Assembly: GCA_964020975.1 (NCBI GenBank)
Contig: OZ026622.1
Span: 89,757,462 to 89,821,461 of the forward strand
DNA length: 64,000 bases
Direction of reading: 5' to 3'
Source of the DNA: Hermodice carunculata
Taxonomy: Eukaryota > Annelida > Polychaeta > Eunicida > Amphinomidae
The position numbers and the translations under genes are program-made. Positions within the stretch are counted from its first letter, which is position 1; every line of letters begins with the position of its first letter. Positions 1-10,505 of this stretch are shown here, in pieces. The notes under the pieces are model-generated. The model did not search any database and was not told where the DNA came from. It was given only the letters and a program-made list of their open reading frames with translations.

Positions 1-1380
1 CCGTGCGTGGTACAAAGCGGTCTCTTGCCGGTGCAGTTGAGTATTTTTGACATTTATTACGTTAACAATTTCCAAGAAGAAGACAAAAAGCTTTGTTCGC
101 AAGGTACATGATTAGTATGATGTAAATGTAAATCAGCTGTGATTTCTGATCAAACATGAATCTTTAACAAAGATCTTATCAACCGATAGACCGCATTAGT
201 TATTTTTCATGGTTGTTATTCAGTCGTCTGTTTGGGCAAATATTCTGCACATAAGACAAATCACAGGAATTTTATTTTGACAAACTATGAGGGACTACCG
301 TTGAAGAGTTTTGTGTTCTGTAGCCCAATCTATAACCCGGAATTGTGCGTCCACACACACTCGCGCGTCACTAAGTGATTCATTTATAGTCATTTTCGCT
401 TCAGCAGATATTCCATGTCATCTTTACAGACATCATCTCGAAACATATTCGAAGCAACACCGGTCCAAATTTTTTTCTAAACGTTAATATGTACGTGCCA
501 TCATGTGTTACAGAATCTAAAAAGTCTGGGCGATACAATCCATTACATTAACTGTGAAGACCCCAGATTCTTCCTACATGAGCACTGCGGACTAGCAAGT
601 CTCTTCCAGTCGACTCAGCTGCCAGGTCTGTCGGTGATATTTCAACCAACAATATGCTAGTGATCACTTTGGGAATCTTGGCATTATTGTTTGTGAAGAT
701 CTGAATAGTGTACTTTAGTGTATTTCCAGTTTTAATATTGTAAGGGGACTTAATTTTATTTAATTGAATCAACAGTTTTGATAAGAGGAGCGTTTGGAGT
801 AGCAAGTCAGCGGATGGAATATAGGGCATAACAACTGTTCCTACATGAAAGAAATCTTCACAAAATTCCTATAAAAATCACAAAAAACTCTCTCATGCGT
901 CATCCTAAATTTTGTTCCTCATTACACATTAAATATAGCCCATTTTCAAAAGTGTTTTAGAACAAAATGAATGAATACGCTCATTAGTCACGGCTTTTGT
1001 TAAGAATACCTTATTGTATACCATTTTAGAATGAAACTAGTTACATTTTAAACCATCAATGGCACCGGATTATGGAAAATTAAAAAAAAATCAGGTACCG
1101 CCATTGATTTAACATGGATTGGTCTAAATATTAGTTTCTGCAGAAAATAGGAGTTTCACATGGAGTATCATATAACATGGACAGGATAGATAAAAGTATG
1201 CCTAGCTGTCACACAGGACCACAATGTCATGGAATTGAGTTAGCAGCCACAAGGGTGCAAAACGTGTCTGGTATTGGGGCCTATGGGCTTTATATGGGGC
1301 CACTGACAACAAAGGGATCAAAGTGAATCCATAATGCCGTGGCATACGGGTAGTTCAAATCTCTCTGGATTCGACGGGGA
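1..1380. other. Intergenic DNA, no gene recognised
   Basis: AT-rich sequence. A 94-codon open frame on the - strand (548-829) has no motif I recognise and no flanking gene signals, so it is not called. No clear repeat structure is visible by eye. Confidence 0.5.
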
Positions 1381-2965
1381 AGGATCATTCACACATTGGA
1401 AGCTTGTTTTTCTCTGTGTTAGCTTGCCACGAGAACGGGGTGCTTAGATCTGTAGTACAGAGTGGGTCTTCAAGAAACAACAAAATTCAACGGGAAAGCT
1501 GGATCTGGAAGACCAAGACTTTCATATGGGAGCGACGACCGTTACCTGCTGCAGTAAAGTTATGGGATCGAATTTTGAACAGGATCCAATTTCGGACACT
1601 CCCCTATTATGGTGATAATCTCCAGGATTTTGCCGTAATTGCTCACGTGCGATTTGCTGTTGTGACGTCTATGTCGTGAAGTTTTATGTCCAGTACTGTG
1701 GTACAAATTGAGGCCAAAAAGGATGTATATACAAAGAGAAATCGGTGTTGCCTCGTCAGGCATAAACGAGCACAATCGAAACGAAAAAGTTGCACATCCG
1801 AATCAAGCCGTGGGCCTTGGCCTACACTTTTCTTACGTGATGCAAAACAGATGCGCTGAGTGCTTGTGCCTGTAAATGGAAGTCTTGCCAAAGAAATATT
1901 TTGCATAGACTGAAAAAAGGCAAGGGTCGTGCATGCACCATAATAATAAATTTTATTCATGCTGTAAAGCTGTCTGTTCCAAATTCGATCCCACTCACAA
2001 GCACAGCAGCGGCAAGACATGCTTGGGGGAATGACGTACTATTGTGTTTACTTTCGGCAGCCAAGCGTCTTACTAGGTGTCTTGTTCCTAAACATTGATC
2101 CTTCAATTGTATAATATTCGTGTTTAGTCAGAACTATCAGTTGGGTTTGCACAGGACCAATGTAAACTATTGATTGTGTGAAATTATTCGACCCCCTCAC
2201 CCAGGCTACGTGAGAAAGAGACGTGTTCCTTTTGGCAGAGAGGTTTCGTCAGCAGTGGTGCCAGACCTAAGGCATTGCGGCATCATGGTGTATATTCAAT
2301 TTGAAACTAGTGTCGGCCAAACTGAGGTCATACCACCCTGCCATGTGAATCCCTCTTGCTCCTGCACATAAGCCTAAGGCTGAATGGATAGTGTGGTGTC
2401 GGAATATGCTGACCGGACCAGAGATCAATGGAGGAGTGTGATGTGGTGCCGTGATTTTGCCTCGATTTCCATGATGGGAGGATACCAGTTAGATGTACGC
2501 CTCCAATGGGATTTGCAGATGGATACATGATGAAACATGACTGCTATGGAGGAGGGCGTGACATAATTGCGGGGGTGGGGGGTGGGGTGAGAGAAGGGGC
2601 AAAATCAAGGCAAGAGTAGAACAGAATTCTCCAGGGCAAATAACACCCTAATAGGCCAGCGCTATGTGCATGGGCTACTGTTCTAGCAAGACAATGCATG
2701 GCTGCATACTGCCCGAGTCAGCATTCAGTATCTGCAGCAGCACAACATACAAATGTGGTCATGGCCAGCCCAATCTCCTGACACCTGTCGCCCACTGAAC
2801 ATTTATGGGATGTGCTTGGCTGTTGAGGTATGGTTGTGTGTGACAAATGTGCCCTCCCCCCCCCCCCCCCGCCTGACAAGCACAGGGACTCACAAAGCAG
2901 AGAAACCAAATTTCCTAGGCTACGATACCCAAGCTCACCAGCAGCATGCCAAAGAGGATCCAGGA
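1380..2965 (+). mobile_element. Decayed Tc1-like (Tc1/mariner superfamily) DNA transposon
   Basis: Pieces of a Tc1-type transposase occur in order on the + strand in shifting frames. Around 1490-1560 the reading GKAGSGRPRLSYGSDDRYLL matches the linker after the paired helix-turn-helix DNA-binding domain ('SGRPR'). Around 2490-2570 there is a VRCTPPMGFADGYMMKHD-like stretch followed by YGGG. Around 2680-2830 the pieces QDNAWLHTARVS, YLQQHNVQMWSWPAQSPD and EHLWDVLG match the catalytic 'QDNARPHTA..WPAxSPDLNPIEHLWD' region holding the second Asp and the Glu. The family cuts and pastes at TA dinucleotides. Many frameshifts and stops make this copy inactive. About 600 bases between the N-terminal and catalytic pieces show no transposase match and may be an insertion. 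Inverted termini were not found, so the ends are approximate. Confidence 0.75.
2855..2872. repeat. Poly-C tract
   Basis: An uninterrupted run of C inside the 3' part of the Tc1 remnant. Low-complexity slippage sequence. Confidence 0.9.
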
Positions 2966-3198
2966 TTGCTTGAAGATGTGTGGTAGTCACCACCTGCTAC
3001 TTATGCATGTAGCCTTCAAACAAGCAGAAAAGTTCTTTTGAGGACTTGCTTGAAGATGCGTGATAGTCACCAACTGCTACTGATCCATGCAGCGTTCAAA
3101 CAAACAAAAAGTTCTTTTGAGAGGCTTGCTTGAAGATACGTGGTAGTCCCCACCTGCTACTGATGCATGCAGCCTTCAAACAAACAAGTTCTTATGAT
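2966..3198. repeat. 80-bp tandem repeat, three copies
   Basis: Units begin at 2966, 3046 and 3126, each opening with TTGCTTGAAGAT. Each continues through 'GTGGTAGTC.CCACCTGCTAC' and 'CAGCCTTCAAACAAAC' words to AGTTCTT. The last unit is slightly shorter. The array starts directly at the 3' edge of the Tc1 transposase remnant, so it may be transposon end sequence amplified in place. Confidence 0.9.
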
Positions 3199-3615
3199 AG
3201 CCACCAGAAAGGAGTGATAAAAACACTGGTACAATAAAATAAACAAATTCCCCACATGCATCCTTTCACACATATACAATGTTGACATAGCGGGTCACGG
3301 GTGCCCTTTTTCGTGTTTATTGGTTTCTTATTTGTTCATTTGTTGTTTTTGCATTTTTATTGGCTATGGTTTTTTTTGGTTTGTTTGTTTTGTTTTGTCT
3401 ATTTTGCCAGATGTATATGTGTGTCCACCCTGCCCACACACAAACGGAAAAGGAACGCTTTATGATACTTTTGCCATTATGAGCACCAAGAAAATGCTGA
3501 TGACTAGATCATCTTATAAAACTGTAGCAGTATTCACGGTATTAAACAGACGGTCCCTTATCTTAAAATGTTACACAATATCTCGTGCACATTTCTGGAC
3601 ATTATATATATGTTT

Positions 3616-3620
3616 ATCTA

Positions 3621-3683
<63 letters not shown>

Positions 3684-3728
3684 CATCCATCTATCTGTCC
3701 GTCTGTCTGTCTGTCTGTCTATCTATCC

Positions 3729-3759
<31 letters not shown>

Positions 3760-3760
3760 A
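3616..3760. repeat. (CTAT)n microsatellite
   Basis: Long CTAT tetranucleotide run with an internal CTGT block. The long Ser/Ile/Tyr open frames across it are artefacts of the repeat. Confidence 0.97.
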
Positions 3761-3968
3761 CAGTTTCGAACTAAATTAAACGTTCAAATAATCAATGATC
3801 CTTTATATTTATGCCAAATTTTAACAATCAAATATTTTTCAATTTCTTAATTTAATCTTGATGCAGATTTTATGCAAAAAGTGCAGGTCATTAAAACACA
3901 TAATTTTTTTCAACCTCTAACCATAAATATAATATTAATGCAAACATTTAATTTTTATATCTTTTCAG

Positions 3969-4099
3969 GTTATTACCTGGCATCAGATGGTAACAGAGTC
4001 TTCCTCAAATACAAAGAAAAAATCGACCCTAGAAATGATCATGATCTTAGAGCACTGAAATTTGAAGTTAAATATCCAGATGAAGGCACCGGCCCTTGA
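3969..4099 (+). CDS. Possible terminal coding exon of an unidentified gene
   Basis: A pyrimidine-rich tract ending TATATCTTTTCAG precedes an open stretch. It translates as GYYLASDGNRVFLKYKEKID then PRNDHDLRALKFEVKYPDEG and TGP, with a TGA at 4097-4099. A branch-site-like TATTAATG lies about 40 bases upstream of the acceptor. The residue composition (charged, mixed hydrophobic) looks more like protein than the surrounding AT-rich frames. I recognise no domain. No upstream partner exon is evident on this strand. An AATAAA lies at about 4860. It could equally be a fragment of an unrecognised mobile element. Confidence 0.3.
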
Positions 4100-4290
4100 A
4101 TACCACGGCAAGGCAAATTTATACCTCACTACAGCAGCTGATTAAAAGATGCAATTTCAATTTTTGAAACTTGTGGCAGATAACATTGTCCAATATTTCT
4201 TCATCGGCACAAAGCAATGAAGGGTTTTTGCATAATGGCTTGTATCTAGGATAAGAACATTTCAGTTGGTCAATTACTTCTACAAGTCTG

Positions 4291-4803
4291 TTGCAATTTT
4301 TTTCTGTGCATTTGGTTTTCATTTTGAAAGGTTTGAATCCAAACTCTATTTTAAATGGTTTACTTCTAATACCGCATGTTATGACCAACCGAAACTCAGT
4401 GTTGCACCCCAGCATCAAATTTCTGAATTCACATGGTGCAAAGAAGAATTGGATTCGAAAGACAGATTGCAAGTGGTGCCATCTAGGGACACAGTCCCCT
4501 TGGTGCCCTTGCTGCTCAAGAAGTGCCCAAATGAACCAAGAGGCAAACAGTGCTATGCATGTATTTTTAGGAGTTTATGTTGAAATTGCTATGAGTGAAG
4601 TATGTGATACGAAGGTATTTATGAATGATGGAAATTTAGAATTTCCTGTTATTGTTTGCATTGTTGATCAGAAAGGTGTACGCAAGAAGGTACTTAACCA
4701 AAGGACCTGGAAATTGAATCTTGAAGCACCCTCAAAAGGACGTATGTTTCCTCCATGCTACAAATATATTGCTGAAATGACATTAAACGGATACTTTTGT
4801 TAA
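4291..4803 (+). CDS. Unidentified 170-codon open frame
   Basis: The longest ordinary-composition + strand frame in the left third of the window. It contains a CKWC...CPCC pair of cysteine doublets around 4465-4520 that could bind zinc. The tail runs LEFPVIVCIVDQKGVRKKVL and ends TLNGYFC before a TAA, with AATAAA about 60 bases further on. The frame has no ATG at its 5' end, so it may be part of an exon or transposon remnant. A - strand frame (4119-4472) overlaps its first third. I do not recognise the protein. Confidence 0.25.
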   Translation: MQFFSVHLVFILKGLNPNSILNGLLLIPHVMTNRNSVLHPSIKFLNSHGAKKNWIRKTDCKWCHLGTQSPWCPCCSRSAQMNQEANSAMHVFLGVYVEIAMSEVCDTKVFMNDGNLEFPVIVCIVDQKGVRKKVLNQRTWKLNLEAPSKGRMFPPCYKYIAEMTLNGYFC

Positions 4804-5479
4804 TTTAAAGGGGTCCATTTGATTTGCACGACATATTTCACAGCTACCTGAAGTGTTCTTAATAAATTAAAAAGGTTTTCTATTGCCCAAATATGACATG
4901 ACAGCTAAAATCATGACATTATTATGCTTTGTACATTTAATGTAAAATGAATTTTATTGCTTTGTGTCGTCTACATGTGTACAGTAACAACCGTTTGTCG
5001 TACATTGGAAAACTTCAATCGTGAAGTCACATATATGATACATTGTGCAATAGTACAAAATATTCCTGACTCATTTTCATATTTTGTTCACAACCGTGAA
5101 ATCACATTCATTGGTCCCTAGTCTACAGATTTGCTATTCTTATTTTATCACCGGTTTTGACTTATTTTATGCAGCTTATGTTCTTAACATGAAATCTCAA
5201 AGACTAAGCTTCCTTATTTGGAACGCCAGGGACTCATTTTGGGCGTCTTGTTACCAGTTACCCACTTGGACTCTGTTCTATCGTGCAGTGTTCAGCGACG
5301 GACACTCCATAATGGGAATCTGTTTGAGCAGGACAGGGCTGTGGTAGGGCTGTATTGCAACCACAATGGCTCATAGGTCTTTTTAACCTCAGGTCTTACA
5401 TCAACATATATTTGTCACGATGAAATAAAGCTCTTCTATGCTTTCCTCTCAGCTCTTTTCGATGGTTTTACTCACATAA

Positions 5480-7115
5480 ATTCTAGATATCCTACACCAT
5501 GTGGCTGTCAAGATAATTAAAGTACTTTCCACCAGTATTCACCCAAACTTTGGCCCAATTCATAACCATATTCTCAATAAATTTTCCGTGTGTCATGCCA
5601 AGGTCTGCTCACTGTCCATTGATGGTTTGCAAACCCTGTTACGTAAGGAGCGCGTAACTAATACTGCGAGAGAATCTACCACCTACGTTGATGACAATAT
5701 GCATACCAGAAATTGTGTCGAGCCGGTGACTCCCAGAAGCGAATGTATCTGGGTCGAAATCGCTGTGCCTAAAGGTAAACTTATCCAAGGCTGGTATTAC
5801 TGTCATTAGGGAAAGTGACGAAAATTTTATTCTGAAAAAATTATCCTATTCTGTCCCTTCTGTCATTGAACAGAACCCCCAAACACTTGTTTTAACAATC
5901 AGTGCTTAAGTTAGGACTCTGTTGACTAGGACAGTGACCTTGGACATTGCGTCTTTGATCTTTTGACTCTGGATTTGTGGTAACGCAACAAATAACATTG
6001 CTACATAATGGTCCTTTTCGTAGATAGTTATAAGGAATTCATTTCATTCCGCAAGATCAATTTTCGATCCAAGGACAAAACTTGGATTACCTATGTGATT
6101 GAGAGGTTAAAAATACAGCTCAATCATGCTCGGAACATGTATTAGCGACAGACGCAAAAACCTCTACCCCACATTCCCATCAAGCTCAAAATATTAAACT
6201 TTCCTTCCAGCTTTATCAGCGGGTACGAAAATTGTGAATGCCATGAAAGATTCCATTCCTCTCTGCCTTTTCAAAAGAGGGCTAACAAGTGCCCCATTAA
6301 AAAAAAGTAACAAACAGGCTAAGGGAAACTCCATGCCAATTTCACTTCTATGTAATGTTGCAAAAGTCTTTGAGCACGTAGTGCGCAACATTGTCTATGA
6401 ATGTCTGACTTCAAACAATTTACTTTCCACCTAAAATTCTGGTTTCAAGAAAAACTACTCCACTGTTAATCAGCTTGTTTGCATACTTTATGATATTTTC
6501 AATGGATTTGAGCTGGGCAAAGAGGCACGATAGGTACCCCTTGTTATATCCAAGTCTTATAACCGAGTCTGTCATACCGACTTACTTTTTTCAACTGAAA
6601 CAATTCGGTTTTAAAGACCATGTGGTGCGGTTCATTGAAAGCAGTCTGTCAAACCGTCTCCAACGTGTTATGATTGGAGGACAGACCTCCCCATGGATCT
6701 TCGATGCGGCCAAAGTGTCCCAAGGGTCAATCCTTGGTCCTTACTTTTCCTTGTCTATATTAACGACATTGCCTATAACTGTTCCTGCGACTTCAGACCT
6801 TTTTGCAGATGTTACCAGCATTCTAGAAATTGACCAGGAGCCTGTTTACTTTGCCACTGCAAAAAGCCTCAATAACAATCTCACACGCATCTATTTTTGG
6901 GGCAAGCTGTGGCGGAATATGTTTAATGCCGTCAAAACTACTTCTGTAATGTTCCCTGGCAAACACAGTAAATTACACCACCTAAACCTGCAAACTAACA
7001 TGCCACAACTATTGTTCAAAGGAGTTTTCTATCCCATTATAAGGGCTATCAGACGAAAATACAAGGATCATTTACAGGCAATGTTTCTTGTAAGCACGAA
7101 ATTATCTTAATGACG
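5480..7115 (+). mobile_element. LINE remnant (CR1/Jockey-like): endonuclease and reverse transcriptase pieces
   Basis: Pieces of a non-LTR retrotransposon polyprotein lie in order. Near 5500-5770, HPNFGP, KFSVCHAKVCSL and WVEIAVPKGK resemble the start and middle of an apurinic-type endonuclease domain. Near 6300-6430, PISLLCNVAKVFEHVV and ECLTSNNLLS match the N-terminal reverse transcriptase motif 'RPISLLxxxSKxxE'. From 6590, LKQFGFKDHVVRFIESSLSN, RLQRVMIGGQTSPW, VSQGSILGP and LFADVTSILEI follow the order of RT motifs A/B/C. The catalytic YADD/FADD is degraded to FADV. Several frameshifts and stops are present. The 3' part appears absent here; the tail at 9428-10195 could be from the same lineage. 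Confidence 0.8.
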
Positions 7116-8990
7116 TCAGTACTATTGGCATCTAGGACGCAGTGACCAACATCTCCTTACTTTGTTTTTGATTAAATATCTATTCGCGCTCCATTGAGAC
7201 CCGTTGTTTGGGACATTAAAGGGTCCTTTTTGCACTTCAAAATGTTTTGTTTCTTGTCCTTTTACCATAATAAAATCTGCTTTGTTAGTGAATTTTTACG
7301 GTATATTAGAAACACTCACTCGCATGTGTTTAGAGTCAGAACTTAATCTCTCGGTGTGGGAACCACTCGACGCAAACTGCTCGTGACTTCCGCCACCAAG
7401 AATGAATACAAGATCTGTAACGATATAAGGCTAGGAATGATTACAAAATCTGTAGCAAAATAAGAAAACTTTTCGTTTTAGTAATGCTGTTGGAGTATGT
7501 CATGTTGTGTTCCTTTACAATTTTAACCTAATTTTGACACCTTAACAATTTGAAATGTGGAATGGTGTTGGAAAGGTAAAGATGAAAAATGCCTAAATCA
7601 CATGATGTTCCTTTGACCAAGAACTCTCTGAAAGCACCACATTGAATAAAATGCAAACAATTATTTTGAAATTTTGAGATAGATGATTAAATGAATATTT
7701 TGTTACCAAAACAGTAGTTAATTGATTGAAAATATATAAATTTGGATGCCTATATGATACTTCATTAGTATCGTGGTGTGTTTGTAAATGCACACGACCC
7801 TACTCGTATATTTATTTATTCATTAATTACTTTAAAAAATATTAGTGATTTCGTTACAGATTTGACAACAGCAAATCCATATTGCACATGGCAAATTAAG
7901 AAAGTCTACAGAAAACTATTAAAGGCAGAAGAATTTGGTATACAATACCATGGACTTTTTACATGAAACTAGGCCTACATGCACTTAAGTTTTATCACTG
8001 AATGCTGATTAATAATACTTTAGTCACACATGTGCCAGCATTGTGCAATATAATTGCTGACAGGACACCAAACTATGATGCATGACATGGGAGCACCAAA
8101 TTCCTAGGGAATCTTGCCTTGGCTTATATCAATCGTGGACCACAACATGGAAGTAGCAAATATGAAATCAGAAAAATGTTAAGTTGCTTTGCAGAGCTTT
8201 GTAGCTGAAATGCTTTAATCATTTATGAATTAAAAGATAGATTTAAATTTTCAATATATTAACATATGAATAAATCAAACAATCTAAGCACCAAAGATAT
8301 AATTTTTATAACACTAATATACTGAAATTTAAATATATAAAGCGGTCCTTCTCCAGTACTCCCATCTCATGGCAGTCGTGCATCAAGAATCATTTCACGT
8401 TACTTTTGAAAATGTTCTTACATTTACTCTCTTTGATATACCCTGGCAGGTAGAGTAGTACCTGCAATTACTAACCCGGGTCCCCACCTGGTCAAAACGA
8501 CCAGTTTTCCTTGGCACGCACGATTTTGCAATGTTCAATGACCTGACCTGAACGACCACAGTGCTGTTCAACTGGAAATATATTTAGCAGCAAATTTAGA
8601 TTCCTTGGAGCATTTTCTCAACTTCTTCACATGGCAAACACTTATTTTTGATAAATTCTATAGCATTTTTCAAGAACTGTGATGCAAAATTTTGCTCCAA
8701 TGCTCCAGTTGCACGGCTCTAGACCAGCTGCAACACGCGATTAACGAGCAGCAAAATCACCCCCACAAACGACCACCCATAAAGAAAGGGGTCATTCTAA
8801 TAAATCGTACACAAGTTGCATGTTAACAGAAAAGCTGTCCAAGGTACTGTTATTTTGCAGTAAGGTCAACTCAAACACAGCATGTATTTCAACTTGTCTG
8901 GATGGTTAGCTTGGGCCAGGTAAAAAGTATAGCTGCTGGCAGTGCGGCATATAGCCACCGAGGTGCAGTACTGGTATCTAGTATCGCTAG
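7116..8990. other. Noncoding AT-rich stretch
   Basis: No gene recognised. A short inverted repeat CTGGTC-AAAAC-GACCAG lies near 8488. An open tail LTTANPYCTWQIKKVYRKLL near 7860-7966 follows an acceptor-like TTCGTTACAG but has no partner and is not called. Confidence 0.4.
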
Positions 8991-8991
8991 G

Positions 8992-9425
8992 TTCTAGGTG
9001 TCCATTCCCCGACTTAGTCCGAGTTACAAGGGGAAACGGTCGTCTGCGTATTTTTTAAAGATGGCTTACTATCTTAACTTTAATCTGCCCGCTCGGTTGC
9101 GTCTGAAATACTTATCATCCGTTTGTTATAATTCCAAATGCAACACGATACCACCATGGCATGCATGCACACACTGTGATCGCTATTTCAAACATGGCGC
9201 GCTGCATTGTGGGAAAGAAAATTCATAGTGAATCGCAGCCACTGCGTGTTTTAAGCACGCTCTCAGGTGTTCGTTCTCCATGATACCAGGGGAAACGGTC
9301 ATTAAAGTACTTTTAAAACATGACTTACTATCTTAGCTTGAATCTGCCTGCTCAGTTGGGTCTGAAGCAGTTATCATCGTTAGTTATTAATCCAAAGGCG
9401 ACACGACGCCAGATTTCCCTAAAAG
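8992..9425. repeat. Tandem duplication, ~263-bp period, two copies
   Basis: Two diverged copies begin near 8998 and 9262. They share 'GGGGAAACGGTC', 'ACTTACTATCTTA', 'AATCTGCC.GCTC' and 'TTATCATC.GTTAGTTAT' words. The second copy runs into the LINE fragment at about 9428. Confidence 0.75.
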
Positions 9426-9427
9426 CT

Positions 9428-10195
9428 ATACAACAGTGCTGTATGCAGACGATACTGCTTTGTTGTTCAGCAATCATGCCATCTCAAGGTACCTATCCGT
9501 TCAACACCGAAAACTCTTTTTTAACTCTTTGATTCTTCATCATTTTGATTATCGTTCGGCTATTTGGTCAAATACTACAAATTCAAACCTAGAGACTTTA
9601 GTTAAACTTTTCAAAAGAGCTGGAAGAATTTTACTTGGTGTACCTCGGTGGCCTCCGAAGTACTAGCATCACTTGGCTGGACTACCCTTCATGACAGATG
9701 GAAATATTACAAATGTAATATTCTTTTCAATCTCCTTCGTGCCAAAATCCCTAGCTACCTTTCAGAAAAATTTATCTTCAGTCGTCAAAATCATCGTTGC
9801 CCCTTGCGTCATGCCACTTCAAATGGATTAACGCTTCCCGAAGTCGGATCAAATTTCGGCAAACGAATGTTTCACTTTGATACGTGCTTGGAGTGGAACA
9901 GTCTCGGTGACACCACCAGGCAGGCATCAACAAAATTTGCCTTCAAGAGACTTTGTATGAAGGACATTGAAAAGAAGAAAACTCAGTGAATTGAAACCAT
10001 GTTTTTTTTTTAATGAAGTAGCATCATTTTAAATATTGTATATGGTTTATATATTGTCTGTGTCTCTTTTGTGTATGTGTCTTTTTTTTTTCAGGGACAC
10101 CTGGGGGAACAGTGTTGCGTCACTGAAGAGGTCCGTGGAAGAATAATGAAATCAATCAATCAGTCAATCATTCAATCAATCAATCAATCAATCAA
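9428..10195 (+). mobile_element. LINE 3' fragment (RT catalytic motif to tail)
   Basis: Begins with TTVLYADDTALLFSN, the RT catalytic motif C (YADD). It continues as LILHHFDYRSAIWSN, LVKLFKRAGRILLGVPRW, a one-frame shift, then LHDRWKYYKCNILFNLL, AKIPSYLSEKF and FHFDTCLEWNSLGDTTR, the usual C-terminal region of CR1/Jockey-type pol proteins ending in 'W NSL'. A TGA at about 9987 closes it. The 3' UTR carries GGACACCTGGGGGAACAG and ends in a TCAA-type tandem tail (10148-10195), the microsatellite tail typical of this kind of LINE. Truncated at the 5' end. Confidence 0.88.
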
Positions 10196-10349
10196 TGTAT
10201 GTGGTGGCGAACACCATTTTGAACATTGTGCAATTCATGCAATTTTAAAAATGGCAGCCAAGTCGATTGGATATTTTGAAGAGGTAGCATCCAAAATATA
10301 TTTGATAAGTGTTAAGGGAAGGTTAATTAGTCGAATAAATGTAATGTAA

Positions 10350-10505
10350 TAGTACAGAAAAAACATGACCCATATTCATAAATCTCAATCCCAACAATGA
10401 CAGCAAGGAGAGTTCCGAGATACCAAAGCATCAACATCCATCTTCCAATACCAATGTGAAGAAACAAATTTCCCTCTTGACTTCAGACAGGCAGTCACCC
10501 ATAAA
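10350..10505. mobile_element. Fragment shared with the LTR fossil region at 48.6 kb
   Basis: About 155 bases match 48609-48765 at roughly 85% by eye. Shared words include 'AGTACAGAAAAA.CATGA.CC', 'CCAAAGCATCAACAT' and 'CCAATACCAATGTGAAGAAA'. It is therefore an isolated piece of the same repeat family. Orientation relative to that element's genes is the same as at 48.6 kb. Confidence 0.8.

Noticed and set aside
548-829. 94-codon - strand frame
   Set aside because: No recognised domain and no supporting promoter, splice or repeat evidence.
3320-3850. 176-codon frame
   Set aside because: Its length comes from the CTAT satellite; the ends are low complexity.
10140-10200. Short regular repeats that might suggest a CRISPR-like array
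   Set aside because: Simple TCAA tail of a LINE; no spacers, and the DNA is eukaryotic.
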